Shown here in pieces: positions 10,745-20,845 of a stretch of 64,000 bases of DNA. Position 1 is the first letter of the stretch, and every line of letters begins with the position of its first letter. The position numbers and the translations under genes were made by a program. Under the pieces are notes generated by a model. It worked only from the letters and a program-made list of their open reading frames with translations. It made no database searches and had not been told where the DNA came from. The stretch lies in assembly GCA_951799445.1 (NCBI GenBank), contig OX637295.1, positions 25,854,001-25,918,000 of the forward strand, in the 5' to 3' direction. This stretch comes from Pseudisothecium myosuroides. Taxonomy: Eukaryota; Streptophyta; Bryopsida; Hypnales; Lembophyllaceae.

Positions 10745-11133
10745 ATGCAAACTTGGAGGCTGAATTTCGACGGGTCTAGCTCGAAGTTAGCAGGTTCGGA
10801 CGTTGGAGTGGTTTTGGAGAGTCCAACAGGGGTAAAAGAGTGTTTCCATCAAAATTTGGGCAAGAGGTTGACGTGCAATGAATCAGAGTATGCAGCATTA
10901 CTAAGTGGCTTGGAGATAGCTAAAAGCAAAAGATCCGAAGGTTGCAAGTTCGGGGTGACTCCAAACTGGTTTGTAACCAGGTTAGTGGCAGCTGGGAGGT
11001 ACGCGCGGAAAATTTGCGGCCATATCATGAAGCTGTTTTGCGTTTGAAGCAAGATTTTGAGTTGCTGGAGGTCTTCCACGTGCCAAGGGATATGAATCAG
11101 GAAGCTGACCAAGCGGCCCGAAATGAACCGTGA
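10745..11133 (+). pseudogene. Stand-alone RNase H domain upstream of gag (one frameshift)
   Basis: RNase H cleaves the RNA strand of RNA-DNA hybrids during reverse transcription. The domain starts almost at ATG 10745 (MQTWRLNFDGSSS) and carries all four expected acidic residues: D in NFDGSS, E in NESEYAAL, D in RGDSKLV, D in NQEADQAA. Motif spacing fits the RNase HI type used as the second (archaeal-like) RNase H in some plant retroelements. A single-base frameshift at about 10920-10945 separates the N-terminal half (to 'GLEIAK') from the C-terminal half. The ORF is only about 130 codons and ends at TGA 11131-11133, which overlaps the gag ATG (TGATG). Its place before gag is unusual. Confidence 0.8.
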
Positions 11134-12134
11134 TGCTTGATAGTGAGTCACCAAGGATCCGAGAATCCTTAGCCGCTCATTTCAAAGGAGTATTGTGGTC
11201 TCAATTCTCGAGGTTACAAGAGCAGAAGCGACAGCAAGTCGTGGAGCTAAAGGAAGAGAGGGCTCAAGGGAGAAAGTTTTCTGTTAAAATGGTATCAATA
11301 CCCGTCTTTACAGGGAAGGAGGGAGAAGATCCCCAAAGATATTTGAAGCAATACAAGCACGCTTGCATGGCTAACGGAGACAGGACTGAGGACAACTGGC
11401 TCGAGTTGTTGCCAATCCATTTAGATGACACCGCATCATTTTGGTACGACATGCAATCCTTGGTAGTCAGATCATCGTGGCACAGCTTGACTTTGGCTCT
11501 GATATCTGAGTTCCAGGAACACGAGAGTTACCAAAATCTTTTGGGACATCGTAGTTTGATCAGGCAGCAACCAGGGGAGAGGGTCCGCCAGTTCAGTGAA
11601 AGAGTTCGAGAGCTGCAAGCTCGAATTCAAAGAAGCCTTAATGCGATGACGTGCACGCACTCTGAGAATGAAGCTGAACCCCCGGTACCTGACCTTGATA
11701 ACATGCGTAGTATCGATGCTTTGGTTCTTTGGAATTTCATTGGAGAATTGAAACTGTCGATTCAAGAAATTGTGTCGTGGAAGGAGCCCACGACGTTTGA
11801 AGAGGCTCTGACTTTGGCTCAAAAGAAGGAATTGAATCTTAGCAGCCTCGTCCAGCCTCAAGTGATTGTAGCCGCGTCGACACCTGTGGTCTCACGGTTG
11901 GTGCAGGCTGCATCGTCAACCACGCAAATGCCACTTGATTCACTCCAGTCGGTCACTGTTCAAAAAACCTCGAAGACCGAAGCTCGAGAACCAGAAATCT
12001 CGCAACTGGTCTCGGAGATGAGGGATTTGAAACTGTTCCTGTTGCAGAGTCAAGGTGTCAATCGCCCAAAGAGCCCTGGGAACGACAACCGGCCAAATCC
12101 AGCGAGATCAGTCCAATTTATAACCTGCCACTAG
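11133..12134 (+). pseudogene. gag: gag capsid protein, stop inside the zinc knuckle
   Basis: Gag forms the virus-like particle and packages RNA. From ATG 11133 the protein has a basic, Glu/Gln-rich start, then the retrotransposon-gag domain (VFTGKEGEDPQRYLKQY at about residues 50-66; WLELLPIHLDDTASFWYD; later RQFSERVREL). A Gln/Ser-rich linker leads to a CCHC zinc knuckle: C-x2-C-GRKGHYRSDC. The knuckle is cut by TAG at 12132-12134, most simply CAG (Gln) to TAG. The frame stays open after the stop to about 12327. The start overlaps the RNase H stop, suggesting reinitiation. Confidence 0.85.
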
Positions 12135-12212
12135 TGCGGTCGGAAGGGACATTACCGAAGTGATTGCCCGGAGTTGGACAAGGGTGTTGCCGCTTCCACC
12201 ATCAAACTGGCC

Positions 12213-12327
12213 GAAGTCAATTTGCTTCAATTGGCAAATCCAAATCCCGGTTTTGGAGTGGCCGGTGGAGGGTTGTGTTGTCTTAGAAGAGGAAATAATT
12301 TGGTAACAAACCTCATAGCAAGCAGTT
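12213..12327 (+). pseudogene. Open frame downstream of the gag stop
   Basis: After the knuckle the gag frame reads ELDKGVAASTIKLAEV and then VNLLQLANPNPGFGV... to a stop near 12327. The part up to LAEV is gag. The rest may be gag or the start of the nested insertion; GAAGT at 12213-12217 is the candidate left target duplication. Confidence 0.4.
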
Positions 12328-14469
12328 AATTCCCATAGACATGTAAGCATTTACTATTGCAGATATCAAGTATCACTTGTCATTCCCTGAAATAGCGACA
12401 AAACGTGGGGTGAGTGAAAAAAGCCACAAACGATAAAACATTGGGCCGACTTGGCTACTAACATTAGATCATTTTTAGCCTCTGATGAGTGAGAAACAAT
12501 AGAAGTTTGGATCTCCAAAATGAGAAACGATAAGATTCGCAGTAGTGATTGAAGTGTATGAAACTCCTTCATTTGAACTTGTTTGAAGTTGATCAGTTGT
12601 AGGTATCTGATTGTTCAAGTTTTGGTATTGTGTCGAGCACAATTTTTATATGAAATAAATGAAAAACAATCACAATATCATAGAATTGAACCATCTCCTC
12701 CAGAATATTGTATTTCAAACTGCAAATGACTGCAGTTTTTGTCCAAAGAGAGAAATCAAAGGATTGAAATATCTTATATTAACAATTCTTTTTCCTTTTT
12801 ATTAATGATCAAATGTATAATTACAATGTTGTGTGACATGAAGACAGATTAAAGTTACACCTCTATATGTGGAACCTATTCTTAAAGACAACTTACGTGA
12901 GAGAATTTGATGTGTTGCATTAGGCAATGAGTATGTTGCTCTTTCAATTTGGACTTTTCTTAAATATGGGAGTATGGGCTCTTGGATCAAATTACCTACA
13001 ACATTTGCTTAGAAATGATTAAAAAATATTATTTTTGAGAGCTTGAAGAGACCATATCAAAGAGGATCCAACGATTTGAAAGGATTAATTACATATTCCA
13101 TTAGGGTTGAGAAGTTGACTTAAGGATTGTTTTTTATTTGAAGTTCGTGGATGTTATTTAATTTTTGATTACGGAGATGTTGCCCTTCGGCAACCAACAA
13201 TATTGGAACATTCAACTTCAAATTAATATATTTGACCATCACTTCAAGATTGAAAATAAAGATTTGTAGAAGTATTGGTGGTGTGTAACAAATATCAAAT
13301 GGTGAGAATATACACTCAACCAAAAGTCTCAATGATGTATGTGAAATTAATTTTACTATCAAGACATCTAGTTGGTTTATCAAACTTCTATTTGAAATTT
13401 TCACGTAGATAAATATTTTGGAAGGCCTTGAATTTGGATTGAGGTTTAAATTTTAAAGCATTTTTTTGTAGGAATTGGATGAAGACCTTGATGATAGAGA
13501 AAAAAGAATTGATGAAGAAAAAATAATTGATGAAAATAATGGGAGTGGGCCTTTTGATGAACTTTTGGATCAAGCAAAATATATCACAAAATCATTAGAC
13601 AACACTATTACAACATTGTTGCAATTAAAGGTTGATGGACACAATACCATGATCTAGTCTTGTCAGGAATATGTTTATAAACTTTGTATACTAGAAAGTA
13701 CATGGACCTTGTCATGAAATGTGGACAAAAGTTGTACTTTTAAAAACACAACATTCTTTAGCAATTGTCGAAATTCTCCGTTCTCCGTTCCCCTTATAGA
13801 TGACAATTCCAGAAGACTCAAACATTTGACAAACATTGTATATAGTATACATGGCACTCAATGATTGTTTGATGCATGCATTTTTTTGCACCTCCTAACT
13901 TAAGTTTAAAACAAATTTGAATTGGTTTTAAGGAATTTGGATGTAGCTACTCAAGTTAGGATGTCTTAAAGAATTACGATGAATTTGAACATGATTGTGT
14001 TGGTGTAAACTAAAGAAGCAAACTTATACTTGATGTTGTAATTTTAGGAGGGTATACAAGATACAAATGTAAAGATCAAACAAAATCAAGAGACATTAGC
14101 AAAGTCAATTGAAACTCTCAAAGATAAAGTGAGCGGTGTTGTTGCATGCAATGCTACAATTGTAATTAGCAAAGGAGCATCTAAAGACTTAGTCAATGAC
14201 AAAGTTTATAGTCTAAATGAAAGGGTAGAAGGCTCTAGAATTAGTCAAGTTGAAGATGGAAATGTTAAAGGCAAAGACTCTTTTAGAGCAATATGATTGT
14301 TTGCTACCATCTAACATATTATTTTTTCTTATCATAATTCAAGACAACCAAACTTGGACTTAGAATAGCATTGAAGACAATATAAAGATACAAACAAGTT
14401 GTTTTGAAACAATTTGTTATTTTGGCTAGATTGAAAATTAAACCCTAAAAAAAATAAAAAAAATAAAAA
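12218..14469 (+). mobile_element. Insertion between gag and protease, retroposon-like right end
   Basis: This 2.25-kb AT-rich segment has no retroviral domain and separates gag from protease. GAAGT occurs at 12213-12217 and 14470-14474. Joining across this repeat restores a continuous frame (gag ...LAEV to protease side EVHVADKIKG), so a 5-bp target duplication is plausible. The right end is A-rich (CCCTAAAAAAAATAAAAAAAATAAAAA), like a retroposon tail. The segment holds two exon-like ORFs with splice signals. A second possible left boundary (AGAAG near 12286) would not restore the frame. No TIRs or LTRs were found. Confidence 0.55.
13472..14296 (+). CDS. Two-exon coiled-coil ORF inside the nested insertion
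   Basis: Exon a (13472-13630, 53 codons) follows acceptor TTTTTTTGTAG and is highly acidic (ELDEDLDDREKRIDEEK), then DELLDQAKYITKSLDNT. Its donor (AAAG|GTTGAT) is weak. Exon b (14048-14296, 82 codons plus TGA) follows acceptor ATTTTAG and reads NQETLAKSIETLKDKVS, then SKDLVNDKVYSLNERVEG. Both exons are multiples of three in phase 0 and free of stops in AT-rich DNA, which argues for real coding origin. The heptad-like spacing suggests a coiled coil. No start codon exon was identified, so this is probably an internal-to-C-terminal fragment. Function is unknown. Confidence 0.4.
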
Positions 14470-14474
14470 GAAGT

Positions 14475-14805
14475 TCACGTCGCGGATAAAATCAAAGGAG
14501 ATTGCAAATCTCCACAGGTGAAGGCAACAGTAAATGGTCATCAGGTAGCAGGGTGTCTGATTGATGGGAGGAGTGCTGTGAACGTGATGTCCAGTTGGTT
14601 CATGCAAGAAGCCAAGCTTAAACCGGATAAATCATCCACCCTCCGTTTAAAAGTAGCGGATCAACGTTGCGTGCGATCACTTGGCACGATTCGACAATTG
14701 CCCATTGTGGTGAACGGCGTCACAGTCAAAGTGGATTTCCATGTTTTGGACAAATCAACTAGCAAGGGGGGTTACCCTGTGATTCTTGGAAGGCCCTGGT
14801 TGTGA
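14475..14805 (+). pseudogene. gypsy aspartic protease, ends at an in-frame TGA
   Basis: The protease processes Gag-Pol. The frame enters with VHVADKIKGDC and reaches the active-site region CLIDGRSAVNVM, where related elements have DGGS or DTGS; here G is replaced by R (GGG or GGA to AGG is one base). The flap and C-terminal motif GYPVILGRPWL are present. TGA at 14803-14805 would be CGA (Arg) in an intact copy, and the same frame continues into reverse transcriptase. Confidence 0.85.
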
Positions 14806-15740
14806 CAAGTTCGGGCAGTGAATTATTGGGAAAAGGGTCGTATGAAGATTGGATCGGCGTTTAACAGGGTGAGTATACAGGTAATGCCCGGAGCTGACAT
14901 GAGTTCTTCAGCTTTCGACTCGGAAGGAGAAGATGTCGAAACTGATGAGTCGGCTTGGAGCACCGATCCCTCTACGGATTCCAGTGGAGATAGTGATTTG
15001 GAGGTCGAGCTCTATGCAGTGGATGTCTTACCCCAGATGGTTAGTGAATCGATGCCGCATCTGGAAGATCCAGATGTTGTTCCGACCAGGAAGGAGGAAC
15101 TTTTGCAGTTGGTAAAATTTGGACCAGCTTTATTAGGACAAGAACGTGAATTGATGGAGGAGTTGGTAATCGAGTACGCTGATCTCTTTGTAAGTCGTCA
15201 TTGTGATCTACCTGCCATTACGCTGGATGAGCACCAAATCGAGCTAGTCCCAGATGCAAAGCCGGTTCGTGCCAAACAAAGTCGGATGGCCCCAGAAAGG
15301 ATGGCGGTGCTTCAAGCAGAGTTGGATAGGTTACTGGAAGGAGGGTTCGTGACGGAAGTAAAGAACACCGAATGGGTGTCTCCCGTCGTCATAGTGCCAA
15401 AGAAAGGAGGAAAGTGGAGAGTTTGTGTTAATTATAAAGCTTTGAACCGTTTCACAAAAAAGGATCGCCAGCCGTTGCCACACATCGATGAATTGCTGGA
15501 TGAAGTTACAGGGCATGAGTTGTATTCTTTCTGCGATGGATACGTAGGGTATCACCAAGTGAGAGTTCATCCCGACAGTGTGCTATACACGACTTTTACA
15601 ACTCCTTGGGGTACGTTCACCTATCTCAGAATGCCGTTCGGGCTTTGCAACGCGGGGGGTACGTTTCAAAGGCTTCAACTCAAAATATTCGGCCCGTATA
15701 TTGGCAAGTTTATTAGAGTTTACCTGGATGATTTGTCGTG
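14806..15740 (+). pseudogene. pol: gypsy reverse transcriptase, frameshifted after the YLDD box
   Basis: RT copies element RNA into DNA. An acidic linker is followed by the RT fingers (KQSRMAPERMAVLQAELD), VVIVPKKGGKWRVCVNYK, the first catalytic Asp region (LYSFCDGYVGYHQV), LRMPFGLCNAGGTFQR and the YLDDL catalytic box (usually YVDD or YIDD). The Asp residues are kept. One base is missing just after the box (about 15733-15738): the protein continues in the next frame with VYGKRSEHLCNL. The shifted frame would otherwise stop at 15816. Confidence 0.9.
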
Positions 15741-17606
15741 TACGGGAAGCGCTCAGAGCACCTGTGTAATTTACGTGCTGCTTTTCAAAGACTACGGGAG
15801 CATGGGTGCTCCTTGAGTCCTGAAAAATGCAAGTTGGGATTTGAAGAGGGCCATCTGTTAGGTCATGTAGTCTCAAGCCAGGGTATTAAAGTGGATCCAG
15901 ATAAGGTAAAAAGAATCGTTGAAATGAAGCCCCCGGTCACTCGTGAGCAGGCAGCCCGTCTCTGGGGCATGGCAATTTACCACAACCAGTTCATCCCGAA
16001 CTTGGCCGGGGTGGGGAGACCGATCAGTTCCCTGATCAGTAAAGCTAAAAGTTTTCACTGGGGAGAGGAACAGGTGCAAGCCTTCCGATATGTGAAGGAT
16101 CATCTCGCTAGTTATCCCGTCGTGAAGGGCTTGGATTGGGCGCGGCAGTTTATTATCAACTCGTCGCCCGGGGAGCATGCGGTGGCGGCGATGCTCATTC
16201 AAAATGACGACTCAGGAAGGGCGCACTCGATTTATTATGCGAGTCAGCTCCTTACGACTTGTGAGCGGAGATATTCGTCATCGGAAAAACAGGCCGTGGT
16301 GTTGCTGTACGCATGTACGAAGTTTAAACATTATTTATTGGCTAGTCCGTTCTCGACATTGGTGCAGTGCGAGACCGATTGTCTGAAGCAAATAATGCAG
16401 CAGGTCGATCCAGAAGGTCGGACCGCGCGGTTAGTTGTTGCTTTACAGGTCTACGATCTCAAGATTAAAGCGAACAAAGGGACCCGCGCGAAGCACGCCA
16501 ATGTATTGCTGGAGCTCGGAGAGCATCCTTCTGAAGGAGATGGAGTTTTATCTGAGGACGTGGAGTGTTTTGCCGTTGTCATGGCATCAGGATCAAACGA
16601 GTTTGGGTTTAGTGACGTGATCTCTTACCTGAAGGATCTAAGTTTGCCGGAGCAAAGCAGAGCCCAGCAGCGCCGAAATATTCGGCGCGAGAGTGTTCCA
16701 TATACATTGATTGGAGGGGATCTGTATCACGTTGGCAAGGATGGAATTTTGAGGAAGGCGGTGTCATCGGAAGAATCAAAGGAAATTCTACGGCAATCAC
16801 ATGAAGGAGTCTGCGGGGGGCATTTCGCCACGGATATCACTGCCAGAAGAATCCTTCAAGCTGGTTATTTCTGGCCAACGCTATTCATTGACTGCAATAA
16901 GCATTGCCGGAGCTGCGCACAGTGTCAAGCTTACGGGAAGAGGATTAAGCCATACACTGAGTTGCACCCAATCTTCCCTATGGGAGCTTTCGAGAAGTGG
17001 GGCGTGGATTTTGTCGGGCCTTTACCTCTAACAGCGAGGCGCAAAGAGTATCTCATCGTAGCTACTGACTATTTGACTAAGTGGTCTGAAGCTGCAACGG
17101 TTAAAAAGTGCAACCAAAAAGCAACTGCAGAGTTTATGTTCAATCAAATCATTTGCCGATATGGTTGTCCCCTGGAGATCGTGACCGATCAAGGGACTCA
17201 TTTTGTGAATGAGTTAATCGCTGAGTTACTAAAGAGAATGTCCGTAAAGCACCAAAGAAGCAGTCCTTATTACCCGCACGCTAATGGGCTGGTCGAGAAA
17301 ACGAATGGAGTTTTAACCAGGATTCTTGGTAAAGTCGTCATGGAGAATTGTAGGGAGTGGGATTTGCACGTCGGCGAAGCTCTTTGGGTGTACCGGACAG
17401 CTCACAAAACTGCAACTGGCTACACACCGTTTCAGTTGGCTTCCGGATTTGAAGCCACAGTACCCATTGAATTGGAACTCCCGTCTCTGCGGACTGCGGT
17501 GCGACACGGCCGGGGTGATGAGGAATCAATTCAAAGCCGGATTTTAATGCTCGAAAAACTCGACGAGACGAGGCGAAGTGCGTTACAGCATTATGAAATC
17601 TTATAG
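15738..17606 (+). pseudogene. pol: gypsy pol C-terminal part: RT thumb, degenerate RNase H, integrase
   Basis: This 622-codon frame begins in the RT thumb (CSLSPEKCKLGFEEGHLLGH). The RNase H region follows, but the first catalytic Asp is Asn (FIINSSPGEHAV) and the last is Asn (KHANVLLEL); E (SSEKQAVV) remains. Integrase has the HHCC zinc-binding module (HEGVCGGHF...CRSCAQC) and a full D-D-E core: D in WGVDFVGPL, D in VTDQGTHF, E in GLVEKTNG. TAG at 17604-17606 interrupts the C-terminal part and is one base from CAG. Integrase inserts element DNA into chromosomes. Confidence 0.92.
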
Positions 17607-17942
17607 CAACGAAGAAAGGCAAGGCATGATGCAGCTAAGAGAGTCATCAAGTTTCACCGTGGTGATTTAGTGATGTTAATGGATCAGTGGTTGATCCAGC
17701 AACACGGCCAAAAATTCCGTCCAAAGTGGCAGGGTCCCTTTGCAGTTTATCAGACCTGTGACAATGGCGCATACAAGTTAAGCACTCATGACGGGGTAAA
17801 TCTGCGTAAATGGTATAATGGATCTAAGCTAAAGATCTACTGGTGCCGCAATGTGCAGGCTCAGTTCCCTGTGCAGGCTCAAGTCTGGGAAGGAAATGAT
17901 GCGGCAAGTTTCGCCCTGATTATGCTTGTTAAGCCCATGTGA
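17607..17942 (+). pseudogene. gypsy integrase C-terminal domain after the stop
   Basis: In the same frame after TAG 17604-17606 the sequence reads RRKARHDAAKRV and then the GPY/F-type module (KWQGPFAVYQTCDNGAYKL), a DNA-binding fold at integrase ends. No chromodomain follows. The frame runs about 45 nt into the 3' LTR and stops at TGA 17940-17942. Confidence 0.85.
17887..17896 (+). promoter_or_regulatory. Polypurine tract
   Basis: GGGAAGGAAA lies immediately before the 3' LTR start at 17897, the standard place for plus-strand DNA priming. Confidence 0.8.
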
Positions 17943-18239
17943 TCCGGATGTTAACTTAGGTCTCATTCACACGAGGGAACTTGGTCCGTTATCGTCGACT
18001 GGTTGTTTCCGTTAGGCTTTCATTTGTAGTGATGCCAGTTACGCGCTAGCGGGTAGCTGGCAGGCAAGTGAAAAGGGGCAATGGAGCTCTGATCTGGGGG
18101 CTTGTTTTCCGAGGAGAGTAGAGACTGATGAGAGGAAAAAAGATGTATTGGAGTATCATGAGAGGTTATGAATAAAAAGAACATTACTAAATCCTGTGGT
18201 TTCGAATGTCTGTATGCTAAGTAATTTATTGCATTATCA
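17897..18239 (+). repeat. 3' LTR of the gypsy element
   Basis: 343 bp, TGATGCGGCAAG to GCATTATCA. It differs from the 5' LTR mostly by C-T and G-A changes, consistent with deamination of methylated cytosine. Confidence 0.93.
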
Positions 18240-18610
18240 GTACAAATAGTGTACATTTTAGGGGGTGGGCGATTTCAGAGCCCTATGCCACTTCAACTTC
18301 AAAATTTCATAACTAATTCTAGAAAGTTCCAAAAAATATGAAACGACTTGGGTTAGATGCCAATTCCTCTTGTCTTTCAAGGAAAATTCAGTGAAAAATA
18401 TTTGGAGGCGTTTCACCTCTCCAAAATTCAATTTCAGCTCTTAAATGAGCGATTTCAAGACCTCCTACCTTACTTCACGACCATCCATATAGGAATGCTT
18501 GCAGGAGGTATTTTTGAAACCAGAGTAAGGTAGAGCCACCCATTCCCGAGCAATGACCCATTCCCAACCTACACTTAGGTGCATGTATTTCTGACCAAGC
18601 TTAGAATTTT

Positions 18611-18855
18611 TTTTTTTTTTTCCCTTTTCAAGGTTGGAACTTATAAATACATGATACATGTCCCAAGTTGTGAAAAAGAAAGTTGGAAATAATGATTAGG
18701 AAAAAAGTTCTTGAATGATCAGAATTGGAAGAGTCTAAACATTGGCCATGGGTCTAGAGCACTTTTTGCCTCCCAAAATTCATAGTAATTTCAGTTCAAG
18801 CAATAAAATTACCAATTTTTTTGCAATCCCTGTTATTTCTATCGATGTACCTCTG
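18611..18855. repeat. Dispersed repeat, partner at 40.25-40.49 kb
   Basis: CCTTTTCAAGGTTGG..., then TTGAATGATCAGAATTGGAAGA, then CCAAAATTCAT and AATAAAATT occur in the same order at 40.25-40.49 kb. Termini were not defined. Confidence 0.6.
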
Positions 18856-19048
18856 AAAAATATTTGTTTTGCCTTCACTACTCCAGATCAGTCGGAATCC
18901 CTTATTATGGGTGGCTCCACCTTAATACCTAAAGTTGTGGATCAGTGTTCGATAGAATAAGTAACTCCCTTGCCTCTTGTATCATATATGGTTTTATAGG
19001 TGTCAAAGATCATGATGACCATCCTCTTTGAAAATGACTAGTTTTGCT

Positions 19049-19270
19049 CATAACCGGTTGTTGACTTTTCAATGCTAATGTGCCATCATCCCATTGGGAA
19101 ACCACTACCATTGCCATTACTAGTTGCAACTCATAACCCTCTTTCCTTTCAACTAGCTTCCTACACCCTTGGATCATGAAGATCAAAGGTTGTGATTGAA
19201 AAATGTACAACCGGTTATGTCCGATAACCTATTCGCCGCTAGCGCGGCTCATCGGTTATCTAATACATAA
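19049..19270. mobile_element. 222-bp inverted-repeat element, copy 1
   Basis: It starts CATAACCGGTTGTTGACTTTT. The reverse complement of that start recurs inside at 19207-19219 (ACAACCGGTTATG), and a second palindromic module follows (GATAACC...GCCGCTAGCGCGGC...GGTTATC). Copy 2 at 37837-38058 has exactly the same length. Flanking duplications were not seen. Confidence 0.7.
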
Positions 19271-19438
19271 TGTACATTCAAACCGAAGGTTTGTGATAGA
19301 TCAAAGTAAATTATATTAAACAATTTACAAAAGATACAACAATTGCTAATTAGTGCAAACAAGAATAATATTTTACAATCATATTAGTTTAAATTATAAA
19401 AAGACTCATTTAAAACATTAATTTGGAGACTTCAACAA

Positions 19439-20695
19439 TGGGTGATTGCAAGAAACACTTGAATTATTTGGTGCATTTTTATTTTTAGCTTTTTAATACT
19501 TTTTGTACTACAAGTCACCTTTAGTTCGCCATAAAAGCAATCCAGATAGGTCATTACAAGAAAGACCGTGTTGTTTTTGCAATGTTTTGCACAATAATCA
19601 TGGTTTTTGGAGGAGTACTTTATAATTAGAAAAATAATTTTTTTTAAATGTAAAAAATATGGTTAATGTATACACCTTTAAGAAGAAGGTACCTTAGAAA
19701 GGAAAAGCATAGAAAAATTCTCTAAATCGGAGAACTAGAAAAGTGCAAAATCTCATGAAAATAGGCACTTTTACATTTTAATTTGTTAAAAATAGGAAAA
19801 TCAATTTTTAAAAATACTAAAACTATTCTATTTGAAAAGAATTGATGGTAATGAGATTTTACCAAAAGAATGATCTTAGAACCATCTTTAATGTTCAAAA
19901 ATTGCTCGCAATGGAAATGCTGTTTGCACTCATGTGGAGGACATAAAATAATATATTTTTGTATTTCATTTAATAGATATATGTTTTCCTACTATACAAA
20001 TAGGCCATGAAAATTTCAGCTCCAGATCATTGAATTTAGGGACTTTTAACTTAGTAAAAAATCCTAAACCTAATTTTGTGACAAATTTTAAAAAAATGAC
20101 CTTTAAATATAATTTTTTTTTTTTTTTAATTTCTAAAAAATAAGGGATCTAATCACCATCAAGTTAGACATGTTCAATACAAATTTCATATTCATTGGAC
20201 TTGTACTTCAAAGTTATAGCGGACGACAAGATAATTACTTTCATTGTGACGGAGAATAGGACTAATGTTTCTTGCAATGACCCACATTGGTAGATTGGAG
20301 GCGCTACGGGCCCCTACCAATACTATTGAGTCTTTATGTGTACCTTGAAATACTATTTTGAGCCACATGCTACAATTAATGCTAGGAAATGAGACTTCCA
20401 CATTCTATTTAAATTTTTTTTAAATGCACATAAATTTAATCTAAATAAAACACACTTTAGGCCAACGCAAAACACATTTGGAACATGTTTTTGGAAATCC
20501 CTCTTTTGAGAAAGTGTATTTCTATTAGAAAAGATGGCTACCAAATTTGACGCCTATTGAATTAGTTTTAAATTTTTTTAATAATTCAAGTACATTTTCT
20601 ATTGCTATTAGAAGCTTACTTCTAAATTTTATGTTCATTCAATTACTTTTGCAATACTTATGGCACAAAACAACTTCCACATTAAACGTTGCAAT
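19439..20695. mobile_element. Composite copy of the TGGGTGATTGCAAGAAACAC family
   Basis: The left end TGGGTGATTGCAAGAAACACTTG and an internal right-type end (GGACTAATGTTTCTTGCAATGACCCA at about 20258-20283) match the TIR of the elements at 21.72 and 23.47 kb. Internal stretches (GGAAAAGCATAGAAAAATTCTC; ACACACTTTAGGCCAACG; GGCACAAAACAACTTCC) follow the order of the 21.72-kb copy up to about 20695. Extra segments interrupt it, so it is rearranged or nested. Confidence 0.55.
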
Positions 20696-20845
20696 ATAAC
20701 TATTTATGATAGAAGCATTCAATTTGTAAAGGTTGAAACATACTTGATCATATTTCCTTGATTTTGACAAAAAAATTCTGCTATATTTTCAAAGATTATA
20801 CCCTTCCAAATGCCATGACATGTGACCTCCTAGCCAATTGCTCAT

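Larger units (their letters stand above)
9641..18239 (+). mobile_element. Ty3/gypsy LTR retrotransposon, defective, with an extra 5' RNase H
   Basis: Order of parts: 5' LTR, primer-binding site, small ORF, stand-alone RNase H, gag with a zinc knuckle, 2.25-kb foreign insertion, aspartic protease, reverse transcriptase, degenerate RNase H, integrase with GPF motif, polypurine tract, 3' LTR. The RT-RNH-INT order defines Ty3/gypsy; no chromodomain is seen. The extra RNase H recalls the Tat lineage, where the second domain is, as far as I know, inside pol rather than before gag. Coding parts carry three in-frame stops and two frameshifts, so this copy is dead. No perfect target duplication is visible (flanks ...ATGTAT and GTACAA...). 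Confidence 0.92.
9539..18471. mobile_element. Older TIR element split by the gypsy insertion
   Basis: The left piece (9539-9640) begins AAGGTAGGAGGTCCTGAAATCG. The right piece (18240-18471) ends with the reverse complement, AAGGTAGGAGGTCTTGAAATCG. Together they make a TIR element of about 335 bp, interrupted by the retrotransposon at 9641-18239. The only differences in the TIR are point changes. Confidence 0.55.

Noticed and set aside
11264..11861. Minus-strand frames across gag
   Set aside because: They lie opposite a recognisable gag domain and show no protein family features.
9636..18244. 5-bp target duplication of the gypsy element
   Set aside because: Flanks TGTAT and GTACA share only GTA in shifted register, so no duplication can be claimed.
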